A stretch of DNA of 25,194 bases, taken from positions 1 through 25,194 of the forward strand of contig CAVVHQ010000036.1 in assembly GCA_963748075.1 (NCBI GenBank), written 5' to 3'. The stretch comes from VRUE01 sp963748075 (GTDB taxonomy: Bacteria > Actinomycetota > Thermoleophilia > Solirubrobacterales > 70-9). Below, in pieces: positions 1-6,206 of this stretch; the first letter of the stretch is position 1, and each line of letters starts with the position of its first letter. Position numbers and translations under genes: made by a program. Under the pieces are notes generated by a model. That model did not search any database and was not told the origin of the DNA. It saw nothing but the letters and a program-made list of their open reading frames with translations.

Positions 1-31
1 ATGGTCAAGAGAGGCTACCGACCCCCTCCCT

Positions 32-74
32 GCGTTCGCACCTATTGGCGGCATGGACCGGGAAGTGCGAACGC
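32..74. repeat. 10-bp inverted repeat upstream of tatD
   Basis: GCGTTCGCAC at 32-41 is the exact reverse complement of GTGCGAACGC at 65-74, with 23 bases between. It ends 28 bases before the tatD start. It could be a hairpin in the leader or an operator; nothing else in the window repeats it. Confidence 0.4.
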
Positions 75-90
75 TGCGGTGGGCTACCAC

Positions 91-96
91 TACGCT
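91..96 (+). promoter_or_regulatory. putative -10 hexamer for leaderless tatD
   Basis: TACGCT lies exactly 6 bases before the ATG at 103, and no Shine-Dalgarno precedes that ATG. The same arrangement recurs before several other genes in this window. No convincing -35 box is seen. Confidence 0.35.
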
Positions 97-102
97 GCGG
101 CG

Positions 103-870
103 ATGATCGACTCCCATACGCATCTCTTCCTCTGCGAATCTCCAGAGGACGAGGTCGTGGCGCGAGCCCGCGGCGCCGGGGTAAGCCGGATGCTGAACGT
201 CGGCCTTGGCGGCGAGCAGAACGCGGCCGCGATCGCTGCCTCCGAGCGCCACGAGGAGGTCTTCGCCGCCGTCGGCCGGCACCCGACCGAGGCGGCCGGC
301 TTCGACGACGCCGAAGCGGAGCGGATCGCCGAGCTCGCGAAGCACGAGAAGGTGCGGGCGATCGGCGAGACCGGGATCGACTACTACCGCGAGACGGCCA
401 CCCCGGCCGAGCAGCGGCGCGCCTTCGAGGCGCAGATCGAGATCGCCCGCGACGCCGGGCTGCCGATCGTCATCCACGGCCGCGACCCGGAGGGCGAGAC
501 GACCGCCAGCGACGAGATCTTCGCGGTCCTCGACGCGAGGGCGGACGGGCAGCCGGTGATCCTGCACTGCTTCTCCGCCCCGTGGCGCGCCGCCGACGCG
601 GCCGAGCGCGGCTGGTACTGCTCCTTCGCCGGCCACACCACCTACCCCGGCTCCGACGAGCTTCGCGAGGCGGCGGCGAAGCTGCCCGCCGAGCTGGTCC
701 TGGTCGAGACCGACGCCCCCTACCTGGCGCCGCAACCGGTGCGGGGCAAGCCGAACGAGCCGGCCCACGTGGTCGAGACCGCCCGCGTCGTCGCCGCGGC
801 CCGCGGCGTCTCCTACGAGGAGCTGGAGGCGACTGTCGAGGCCAACGCGCGCGCCGTCTTCGGCTGGTAG
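103..870 (+). CDS. tatD: TatD family metal-dependent DNase/hydrolase
   Basis: The 255-aa product is a TatD-type hydrolase of the metallo-dependent amidohydrolase superfamily, a cytosolic family linked to DNA end-processing and repair. Metal-binding and family motifs appear in order: SHTH at residues 3-6, GETGIDYY near 93, IHGRD near 125, LHCFS near 153 and ETDAPYL near 204. The length is normal for the family. I chose the ATG at 103 because it gives the classic MIDSHTH start. The frame is open further upstream to position 1, but that extension lacks TatD similarity. The stop is followed after 3 bases by ksgA, so the two are probably co-transcribed, as in the conserved actinobacterial order. 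The biological substrate cannot be read from sequence. Confidence 0.93.
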   Translation: MIDSHTHLFLCESPEDEVVARARGAGVSRMLNVGLGGEQNAAAIAASERHEEVFAAVGRHPTEAAGFDDAEAERIAELAKHEKVRAIGETGIDYYRETATPAEQRRAFEAQIEIARDAGLPIVIHGRDPEGETTASDEIFAVLDARADGQPVILHCFSAPWRAADAAERGWYCSFAGHTTYPGSDELREAAAKLPAELVLVETDAPYLAPQPVRGKPNEPAHVVETARVVAAARGVSYEELEATVEANARAVFGW

Positions 871-873
871 CCG

Positions 874-1632
874 GTGGTCCGGCTGGGTCAGAACTTCCTC
901 GTCGACCCGAACCTGCTCGACGCGATCCTCCGCGACGCCGGCCTCGGCCCGGCCGACGCGGTGCTCGAGGTGGGGGCGGGGGAGGGGGTGCTGACCGAGC
1001 GGCTGGCCGACGCCGCGGCGCACGTCCACGCGATCGAGCTGGACCGGGGGCTGGAGGGGGCGCTGGCCCGGGTCGCCGCGCTGCCCAACGTCGAGCTGCA
1101 CTGGGGCGACGCGATGCGGCTCGATCTCGCGGCGCTCGAGCCGGCGCCGACCGCGGTGGTCGCCAACCTGCCCTACTCGATCGCCACGCCGCTGCTGCTG
1201 CGGACGATCGAGGAGCTGCCCACGGTGGGGCGCTGGACCGTGATGGTGCAGCGCGAGATCGCCGACCGGCTGCGCGCCCCGCCGGGCACGCGCGCCTACG
1301 GTGCGCCGAGCGTGCTCGTCCAGCTCGCCTGCGAGGCGAGATTGCTGCGGGGCGTCGACCCGGCGGTCTTCCGGCCGCGGCCGCGGGTCGAGTCGGCGAT
1401 CTTAGGGCTGCGACGCACCGGCCCTGGCGTCGACCCGGCGACGCGAGAGCTGGTTCGCGCCGCGTTCGCCCACCGGCGCAAGTCGCTGTCCCGCTCGCTC
1501 GAGCACGTTCGGCCCGGCTCGCTCGATCGCACCCGCGCCGCGCTGCGTAAGCTGGGCCTCCCCGAGAACGCCCGCGCCGAGGCACTCTCGCCGAGCGAGT
1601 TCCAATGCCTGGGGAAGGGCCTGTCCCGGTAG
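874..1632 (+). CDS. rsmA: 16S rRNA dimethyladenosine transferase (RsmA/KsgA)
   Basis: The 252-aa SAM-dependent methyltransferase should dimethylate two adjacent adenines in the 3' terminal helix of 16S rRNA during small-subunit maturation. The N-terminus has GQNFLVDPNLL, then the SAM-binding motif EVGAGEGVLT near residues 31-40. The catalytic motif IV NLPY lies near 97-100, and a C-terminal helical domain contains AFAHRRKSL. The start is GTG at 874, 3 bases after the tatD stop. The last residues (GLSR) and the TAG stop are encoded by the left arm of repeat element A1, so that element appears to have replaced the original gene end. Function is confident because all family motifs are intact. 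Confidence 0.95.
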   Translation: MVRLGQNFLVDPNLLDAILRDAGLGPADAVLEVGAGEGVLTERLADAAAHVHAIELDRGLEGALARVAALPNVELHWGDAMRLDLAALEPAPTAVVANLPYSIATPLLLRTIEELPTVGRWTVMVQREIADRLRAPPGTRAYGAPSVLVQLACEARLLRGVDPAVFRPRPRVESAILGLRRTGPGVDPATRELVRAAFAHRRKSLSRSLEHVRPGSLDRTRAALRKLGLPENARAEALSPSEFQCLGKGLSR

Positions 1633-1729
1633 GGGTTGAGCGGCTTGTACGTTTTCTGCGCTGAGGCTGGCGGACAGCCGACAATTGTCTTCAGAAAAAG
1701 TTGAGCGAAACCCCTGCCGGGACAGGCCC
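1617..1729. repeat. palindromic element A1 (107-bp core with extended arms)
   Basis: The core runs from 1620 to 1726. Its ends are complementary: left CCTGTCCCGGTAGGGGTT, right AACCCCTGCCGGGACAGG, with one wobble. Flanking GGG and CCC extend the stem. Inside, TTTTCTG near 1653 pairs with CAGAAAA near 1692. The element shares about 87 of 107 positions, with no indel, with element A2 at 18577-18683. It supplies the ksgA stop codon and ends 10 bases before the ispE ATG. It may be a MITE-like palindromic repeat or a structured RNA. Confidence 0.85.
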
Positions 1730-1736
1730 AGCCGAA

Positions 1737-2600
1737 ATGCTCATCCACGCGCCCGCCAAGATCAACCTCTGCCTCTTCCTCGGGCCGGCGCGCGAGGACG
1801 GTCTGCACCAGCTCTGCTCGCTGTTCGAGCCGATCGCCCTGGCCGACTCGATTGAGGCATCCGAGGCGGAGCGCGACGAGGTGCTCTGCCCCGGGGTCGA
1901 GGGTGAGAACCTCGCGGCGCGGGCGCTGGCGGCGCTGCGCGAGGGCGGCTGGGAGGGGCCGCCGCTTCGGATCGAGATCGAGAAGCGAATCCCAGTCGCC
2001 GCCGGGCTGGGCGGCGGCAGCGCCGACGCCGCGGCCGTTCTCCGACTCGCGACCCGCCGTGACGACTTCTTATCGATATCCGATAACAAGTCGTCACAGG
2101 CAGACCCCGCCACCCTCGCCGCCGGGCTGGGGGCCGACGTGCCCTCGCAGCTCGTGCCGGCGCTCTCGCTGGTCGGCGGCGCCGGCGAGCGGGTCGAGCG
2201 GCTGCCGGAGCCCTCGCCCCACGCGGTCCTGCTGCTGCCCGGCGGCGGGCTGAGCACGGCCGAGGTGTTCGCCGCGGCGGACCGGCTCGGGCTCGGCCGC
2301 TCCGCGGCGGAGCTGGACGAGCTGGCGGCGCGCCTGCGCGAGGCCGCGGGCGCCGGCGCCTCGCCGCTCGGCTACGCCGAGCTGCTCGCCAACGACCTCG
2401 AGCCGGCGGCGCGCTCGCTGCGCCCGGAGATCGGCGCCGCGCTGGACGCCCTGCGCGAGGCCGGCGCGCCGCTCGCCCTGCTCACCGGCTCCGGCCCGAC
2501 CGCCGTCGGGGTCTTCCCCACCGTGGCGGAGGCAACTCGGGCGTCGTTGTGGTTGGGCCGCGACGACGCGATCGTCTGCGAAGCTGGCTGCGCGCCATGA
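1737..2600 (+). CDS. ispE: 4-diphosphocytidyl-2-C-methyl-D-erythritol kinase
   Basis: This 287-aa GHMP-family kinase phosphorylates CDP-ME using ATP in the MEP route to isoprenoid precursors. Seen are the N-terminal HAPAKINLCLFLG, the ATP-binding loop PVAAGLGGGSADAAAVL near residues 87-103, GLGADVP near 129, and the C-terminal TGSGPTAVGVF. The start is taken as ATG 1737. A TTG at 1701 is also in frame, but it lies inside repeat element A1 and would add 12 unrelated residues. A 39-bp palindrome is embedded in frame after the GHMP loop (about residues 108-121) and adds a polar stretch with TTA and ATA codons that are rare here. The kinase motifs on both sides are intact, so the enzyme is probably active. 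The stop overlaps the next ATG (ATGA). Confidence 0.93.
   Translation: MLIHAPAKINLCLFLGPAREDGLHQLCSLFEPIALADSIEASEAERDEVLCPGVEGENLAARALAALREGGWEGPPLRIEIEKRIPVAAGLGGGSADAAAVLRLATRRDDFLSISDNKSSQADPATLAAGLGADVPSQLVPALSLVGGAGERVERLPEPSPHAVLLLPGGGLSTAEVFAAADRLGLGRSAAELDELAARLREAAGAGASPLGYAELLANDLEPAARSLRPEIGAALDALREAGAPLALLTGSGPTAVGVFPTVAEATRASLWLGRDDAIVCEAGCAP
2059..2097. repeat. 39-bp palindrome embedded in ispE
   Basis: Outer arms GTGACGACTT (2059-2068) and AAGTCGTCAC (2088-2097) are perfect complements. After one mismatched base on each side, TTATCG and CGATAA pair around the loop ATATC. The segment is markedly AT-rich compared with the surrounding gene and keeps the ispE frame open. It sits where the family has a variable linker between the ATP loop and GADVP. 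Confidence 0.85.
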
Positions 2601-4135
2601 GGCTGCAGATCCCAGAGGACCGCCGCCGGCGCCGCCTGCTGCTGGTCGCGATCGCTGCGGCGATCGCCGCCGCCTACTACCTGATCAGCCGCGTCGTCCC
2701 CCACGGGGACCTCCAGCGGCTGCTGGAGGACATCTCCGACACGCTGGGCGCCTGGACCTACCTGCTGGTCGGCATCTTCGCTTTCGCCGAGACCGGCGCC
2801 TTCGTCGGCCTCGTCGTCCCCGGCGAGACGGTGATGCTGCTGGGCGGCGCCGTCGCCGGGCAGGGGGCGATCGACATCTACCTGCTGATCGCGATCGCCT
2901 GGTTCGCGGCCTGGGCGGGGGACACGGCCAGCTTCTTCCTCGGCCGCCGCCTCGGCCGCGGCTTCGTGATCCGTCACGGACCGCGCTTCGGGATCGGCCA
3001 CGAGCGCTTCGAACGGGTCGAGGACTACTTCTCGCGCCACGGCGGCAAGACGATCTTCATCGGCCGCTTCGTCAGCCTGGTGCGCGCCTTCGCCCCGTTC
3101 ATCGCCGGCAGCTCCGGGATGCGCTACCGCGCCTTCGTCCCATACAGCATCCTCGGCACCGGCCTCTGGGCCAGCGCCCACATCCTGATCGGCTACGCCT
3201 TCTCGCGCAGCATCGACACGGCCGCGAAGTACGCGGGTCGCGGGGCGTTCCTGCTCGGCACGCTGATCGTCGTCGTGGTCGGCTCGATCCTCCTCTACCG
3301 CCACTTCCGGCAGACGGAGAACCGGCGCGCGGCGGTCGCCTGGATGGAGCGCCACGCCGCCAGCCGCCAGCTGGTCGCGCTGGGGCGCCGCTTCAGCCCG
3401 CAGCTGCGCTTCCTCTGGGAGCGGGTGACCCCCGGCGGCACCTTCGGGCTGGAATTCACCTCGCTGATGGCGACCCTCGCCGTCGCCCTCTTCGTGCTGG
3501 TCGCCTACACGGTGATCATCGGCGGCGATCCCGGCCCGACCCCTGGCGACCTGACCGCGGCGGAAATCGCCGAAAGCGTCCGCACCGGCTGGCTGACCGC
3601 GATCGTCAAGGTGTTCACCGCGCTCGGCTCGGCGCCGGTCACCTGGGCACTCGCCCTCCTGGCGGCCGCGGCTCTCGCCGTGCGCCGCCGCTGGGCCGAG
3701 TTCTGGGTCCTGGTCGTCGGCATGCTGCTGCTGATCGTCGGCGTCCACGAGCTGAAGGCGGCGGTGGACCGACCGCGGCCGCTCGGCGGCCTGACCGGCT
3801 TCCGCGGCTCCTCCTTTCCGAGCGGGCACGCCGCCTACGCGACCTTCTACGTCTGGCTGGCGGTGACGATCGTGCTGCGGCTGCGCCCCCGGATGGCGCG
3901 CCGCGCGGCGGTCGTCTCCGCCGGGATCGCGCTCACCGCGCTGGTCGGCCTCTCGCGCGTCTACCTGGGCGTCCACTACATGAGCGACGTCAGCGCCGGC
4001 TGGGCGCTGGGCGCGGCCGCGTTCTCCCTCTGCGCGGCGGTCGCCCTGGTCGTCTCGACGGTGCGATCTTCGGACGGACCCGTGCGGCACAATTGGTCCG
4101 GTGCTCCCACTGGCGCTGCAGAAGATCCAGAATGA
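2597..4135 (+). CDS. DedA (SNARE-associated) - PAP2 phosphatase fusion membrane protein
   Basis: The 512-aa membrane protein joins two domains. Residues about 15-235 are DedA-like: FAETGAFVGLVVPGE, then GDTASFFLGRRLG, then GRFVSLVRAFAPFIAG. Known DedA proteins act in membrane lipid transport and homeostasis. The C-terminal part (about 285-505) is a PAP2 lipid phosphatase with all three signature motifs: K387 in KAAVDRPRP, PSGH near 408-411, and SRVYLGVHYMSD. It probably dephosphorylates a lipid phosphate such as undecaprenyl pyrophosphate or phosphatidate; the exact substrate is unknown. The start is ATG 2597, overlapping the ispE stop, so the gene is probably translationally coupled to ispE, itself a step toward polyprenyl lipids. 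The frame is open upstream to GTG 2549, but that part is ispE coding sequence. Confidence 0.88.
   Translation: MRLQIPEDRRRRRLLLVAIAAAIAAAYYLISRVVPHGDLQRLLEDISDTLGAWTYLLVGIFAFAETGAFVGLVVPGETVMLLGGAVAGQGAIDIYLLIAIAWFAAWAGDTASFFLGRRLGRGFVIRHGPRFGIGHERFERVEDYFSRHGGKTIFIGRFVSLVRAFAPFIAGSSGMRYRAFVPYSILGTGLWASAHILIGYAFSRSIDTAAKYAGRGAFLLGTLIVVVVGSILLYRHFRQTENRRAAVAWMERHAASRQLVALGRRFSPQLRFLWERVTPGGTFGLEFTSLMATLAVALFVLVAYTVIIGGDPGPTPGDLTAAEIAESVRTGWLTAIVKVFTALGSAPVTWALALLAAAALAVRRRWAEFWVLVVGMLLLIVGVHELKAAVDRPRPLGGLTGFRGSSFPSGHAAYATFYVWLAVTIVLRLRPRMARRAAVVSAGIALTALVGLSRVYLGVHYMSDVSAGWALGAAAFSLCAAVALVVSTVRSSDGPVRHNWSGAPTGAAEDPE
4088..4093 (+). promoter_or_regulatory. putative -10 hexamer before the small membrane protein
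   Basis: CACAAT lies 7 bases before the GTG at 4101, inside the 3' end of the preceding gene. It is a weak match and is supported mainly by the recurring arrangement seen before other genes here. Confidence 0.25.
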
Positions 4136-4349
4136 GTACCTGCTGTTCGGCGCGGCCGGGCTGGTCAGCCTGGTCGCTTTCGTCGGCTTGATCTTGATGC
4201 CCGCGGTCGGCTCCTACGGGCGGCTCTGGGAGAAGGCGGCGGCCGGCGTCCTCTCCCTGATCGTCCTCGCCGCCCTGATCCTGACCGGCGTCGTGATCGG
4301 CCTGGCGATCGTCTACTACTACAACGACATCGCCGCCTTCTTCGAGTAG
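4101..4349 (+). CDS. small two-helix membrane protein, function unknown
   Basis: The 82-aa product is not one I recognise. It has two strongly hydrophobic segments, about residues 16-34 (GAAGLVSLVAFVGLILMPA) and 47-71, separated by a short loop with WEK, and ends in an acidic tail. It starts at GTG 4101, 35 bases inside the end of the DedA-PAP2 gene in another frame. No Shine-Dalgarno is visible. Its stop is 17 bases before the PucR-type gene. The overlap and shared strand suggest expression with the lipid phosphatase, perhaps as a membrane partner, but that is inference. A later start is possible, as the first residues are not constrained by any family knowledge. Confidence 0.65.
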   Translation: MLPLALQKIQNEYLLFGAAGLVSLVAFVGLILMPAVGSYGRLWEKAAAGVLSLIVLAALILTGVVIGLAIVYYYNDIAAFFE

Positions 4350-4354
4350 GCAGC

Positions 4355-4360
4355 GATAAT
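4355..4360 (+). promoter_or_regulatory. putative -10 hexamer for the PucR-type regulator
   Basis: GATAAT is one base from the TATAAT consensus and lies exactly 6 bases before the ATG at 4367, fitting a leaderless transcript. No purine-rich ribosome-binding site intervenes. Confidence 0.45.
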
Positions 4361-4366
4361 GGACCG

Positions 4367-5605
4367 ATGCCTGCCAGCTCGAAAGGGCGGAAAACCGCTG
4401 CAAGCCAAGCCGAGGCCGGGACGCTCGACGCGCTCTCCGAAGCGGTCGAGTCCGGCGCCGGGCTGCCCGCCGTGGCGCGGGCAGCGGCGCGGGTCCTGGA
4501 TGCGAGCGTCGCGCTGATCGAGCGCTCCGGCGCCGTGCTGGCGGTGGCCGGCGCCTCGCCGGACCAGGAGCAGAAGCTGCTCGAGGGCGGCGAGCGCGTG
4601 ACGACGGTCGAGCTGCGGGTCGCCGACGCGGCGGTCGGCGAGCTGCGCTACCGGGCCAAGGCGACGCCCGACCCGGCGATCGCCCGCATGGTGACGACTC
4701 TGCTTGCTTTGGAACTGGAGCGCTCCCGCGCCCCCGAATGGGAGAGCGAGGAGGTGGCGGGGGTCTTCGTCTCCGCGGTGCTGGCCCGCGAGGTGACCGA
4801 CCGCGGCGACATCGCCGCCCGCGCCTCCGAGCTGGGGACCGACCTGGAGAAGGGGGCCGGGGTGATCGTCCTTCGCGCCGCGCCGCGCGCCGCGCAGACC
4901 GGCGAGTGGCGCGACCGGGTGCTGACGCTGGCGATGCGGACGCTGCGCTCGCTCGCCCCGGGCGCTCTGGCGACAGCCGAGGCCGGCGACGCCGCGGCGG
5001 AGATCGTGGTGATCGTCCCGGCCGAGGACGAGGATCGCCTCGGGCGCGCCGCCGCGGGCCTGGGGCGCGAGCTGGAGGACTCCCTGCCGGGAATCCACCT
5101 GACGATCGGCGCCAGCCGCCGCGTCACGGACCCCGTCGACCTCTATCGGGCCGGCGGCGAGGCGCGCCTCGCGGTCAACGTCGGCGAGGCGGAGGGCCGG
5201 CCGCTGCTCGCCTTCGAGGACACCGGCGCCTACCGCCTGCTGCTGCCGGCGATGAGCGACGACCCGGGCGAGCTGGAGCGCTTCTTCGCCGAGACGATCG
5301 AGCCGCTCGCCGCCTACGACGAGCAGTACGAGACCGAGCTGGTGGCGACCGTCGAGGCCTACCTGGCCAACGACGGAAACGTCGCCGCCACCGCCAAGCA
5401 GCTCTTCACCCACCGCCACACGATCCGCTACCGCCTCGAGCGGGTCCGCGACCTGTGCGGTCACGACGTCTCCGCGACCGAGGGCCGCGAGAAGCTCGGC
5501 CTCGGGCTCAAGGCGATGCGGGTCCTCGGCATCGCCTCCCCCCGCGGCCCCGCGCTGGAACCGGGCGCCGAGGGTGGCAAGGTGCCCCGCAGCTCTGAGG
5601 AGTAG
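4367..5605 (+). CDS. PucR/CdaR-type transcriptional regulator
   Basis: The 412-aa product looks like a PucR/CdaR-family DNA-binding regulator. Residues about 10-110 form a predicted sensory region. The middle (about 165-270) resembles the GGDEF-like regulatory domain of this family (GIHLTIGASRRVTDPVDLYRA). The C-terminus (about 325-385) carries the PucR helix-turn-helix, with FFAETIEPLAAYD, then a helix rich in alanine and NVAATAKQLFTHRHTIRYRL near 342-361. Relatives control purine, amino-acid or sugar-acid catabolism, but the ligand cannot be inferred here and no obvious catabolic target lies nearby. The tail after residue 390 is low complexity. The start at ATG 4367 follows a GATAAT hexamer by 6 bases. 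Confidence 0.85.
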   Translation: MPASSKGRKTAASQAEAGTLDALSEAVESGAGLPAVARAAARVLDASVALIERSGAVLAVAGASPDQEQKLLEGGERVTTVELRVADAAVGELRYRAKATPDPAIARMVTTLLALELERSRAPEWESEEVAGVFVSAVLAREVTDRGDIAARASELGTDLEKGAGVIVLRAAPRAAQTGEWRDRVLTLAMRTLRSLAPGALATAEAGDAAAEIVVIVPAEDEDRLGRAAAGLGRELEDSLPGIHLTIGASRRVTDPVDLYRAGGEARLAVNVGEAEGRPLLAFEDTGAYRLLLPAMSDDPGELERFFAETIEPLAAYDEQYETELVATVEAYLANDGNVAATAKQLFTHRHTIRYRLERVRDLCGHDVSATEGREKLGLGLKAMRVLGIASPRGPALEPGAEGGKVPRSSEE

Positions 5606-5641
5606 GGGGGCGGCCCCAGCCGCGGCGCGCGGCACGATGGC

Positions 5642-5662
5642 TTGCCCGACCGTCGGGCACAA
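5642..5662. promoter_or_regulatory. 15-bp inverted repeat in the intergenic region (possible operator)
   Basis: GCCCGAC (5644-5650) and GTCGGGC (5652-5658) are perfect complements around one base, and TTG and CAA flank them. No T-run follows, so it does not look like an intrinsic terminator. It lies 37 bases after the PucR-type gene and about 80 before the next start, so an operator is possible. Confidence 0.35.
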
Positions 5663-5683
5663 TGCCCTCAGCGCTCTTTGATC

Positions 5684-5746
5684 GGGGCGTGAACACTGTC
5701 AACCGGGCGCGAACATTCGTCCCGGGCGGGAAAGGGGCGCGAATGG
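5684..5746 (+). promoter_or_regulatory. phased direct repeats upstream of the 80-aa gene
   Basis: GGGCGTGAACA at 5685, GGGCGCGAACA at 5705 and GGGCGCGAATG at 5735 are near-identical and spaced 20 and 30 bases apart, close to whole DNA helical turns. The middle copy contains CGAACATTCGTCC, which resembles a degenerate actinobacterial SOS box (CGAAC-N4-GTTCG). The third copy overlaps the start codon at 5743. Confidence 0.4.
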
Positions 5747-5985
5747 CGTTGGATCAGAGCAAAGTCGGAAGGCACATCGCCGAACAGATGGAGGCGATCG
5801 AGGCCGACTACGGCGAACGCGAGGGCGACTGGCAGATCGGCGACATCTGCACGATCGTCGAGGTGCGGGGACCGGAGGGCGCCAACGTGCGGATGCGAAG
5901 CAGCGCGACGTCTCCCCACGCGACCCTCGGCCTGCTGAAGATCGCCGAACTGTTCGCAATCGGCCAGCTCAGCAGCGGGCAGTGA
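5743..5985 (+). CDS. conserved-looking 80-aa hypothetical protein
   Basis: I do not recognise this protein. From ATG 5743 it encodes 80 residues: a charged N-terminal helix (SKVGRHIAEQMEAIEADYGE), then a short segment that could form beta strands (DWQIGDICTIVEVRGPEG, ANVRMRSS), and a C-terminal helix (LGLLKIAELFAIGQL). No signal peptide or membrane segment is seen. I preferred ATG 5743 because GGGAAAGGGG lies about 6 bases upstream as a ribosome-binding site. The longer ORF from 5662 would add 27 residues translated from the repeat-rich leader. Phased repeats just upstream suggest it may be specifically regulated. It faces tRNA-Gln convergently across a 24-base gap. Confidence 0.6.
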   Translation: MALDQSKVGRHIAEQMEAIEADYGEREGDWQIGDICTIVEVRGPEGANVRMRSSATSPHATLGLLKIAELFAIGQLSSGQ

Positions 5986-6009
5986 GGACGGCGAAGGAGT
6001 TCCCGGTAG

Positions 6010-6084
6010 CTCCGGGGGGAGGATTCGAACCCACCTCTTCCTGGACCAAAACCAGGCGTGCTAAGCCGATTACACCACCCCGGA
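6010..6084 (-). tRNA. tRNA-Gln (anticodon TTG)
   Basis: On the minus strand the sequence folds as a standard cloverleaf. The acceptor stem TCCGGGG pairs with CCCCGGA. The D-arm contains GTAATCGGCTTAGC, the anticodon arm is CCTGG-TTTTGGT-CCAGG with anticodon TTG, and the T-arm is GGTGG-GTTCGAAT-CC with one weak pair. The discriminator base is G (complement of c6010), as in known glutamine tRNAs. The 3' CCA is not encoded. The gene lies between the 80-aa gene and the HNH gene. Confidence 0.93.
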
Positions 6085-6094
6085 ATGAGCCACG

Positions 6095-6100
6095 ACCTTA
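6095..6100 (-). promoter_or_regulatory. putative -10 hexamer for tRNA-Gln
   Basis: On the minus strand TAAGGT lies 10 bases before the tRNA 5' end, a plausible distance for a short pre-tRNA leader. No good -35 box is seen 17 bases further upstream. Confidence 0.35.
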
Positions 6101-6117
6101 GCGCGGCGACCGATCAA

Positions 6118-6133
6118 GAGCGGGAAACCGCTC
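6118..6133. repeat. short hairpin GAGCGG-GAAA-CCGCTC
   Basis: Six perfect base pairs enclose a GAAA tetraloop (GNRA type) on the plus strand. It lies in the comparatively AT-rich gap between tRNA-Gln and the HNH gene. No U-tract follows on either strand. Confidence 0.45.
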
Positions 6134-6165
6134 ACCTCCACCAGTCTGCAATCTGGCGAGATTCC

Positions 6166-6202
6166 GAATGCTATTGTCTGTCCGACAAGCGAACTAGCAT
6201 TC
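6166..6202 (+). promoter_or_regulatory. nested inverted repeat over the HNH gene promoter/start region
   Basis: GAATGCTA (6166-6173) pairs perfectly with TAGCATTC (6195-6202). Just inside, TTGTC (6174-6178) pairs with GACAA (6184-6188) around TGTCC. The right arm contains TAGCAT, the putative -10 of the HNH gene, and ends 4 bases before its ATG. It could be an autoregulatory operator or an RNA hairpin. Confidence 0.55.
6195..6200 (+). promoter_or_regulatory. putative -10 hexamer for the HNH gene
   Basis: TAGCAT is exactly 6 bases before the ATG at 6207, and no Shine-Dalgarno is present. It lies within the right arm of the nested inverted repeat, so a protein bound there would block transcription. 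Confidence 0.4.
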
Positions 6203-6206
6203 GTGG

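Noticed and set aside
1617..1737. A known riboswitch class before ispE
   Set aside because: The palindromic arms and the second copy before mfd do not match any riboswitch core I recognise, so no named class is claimed.
2372..5662. Long minus-strand open frames opposite ispE, the DedA-PAP2 gene and the PucR-type gene
   Set aside because: Low-complexity translations (runs such as ADHQ and GGDD-like patterns) and full overlap with plus-strand genes that have clear domains.
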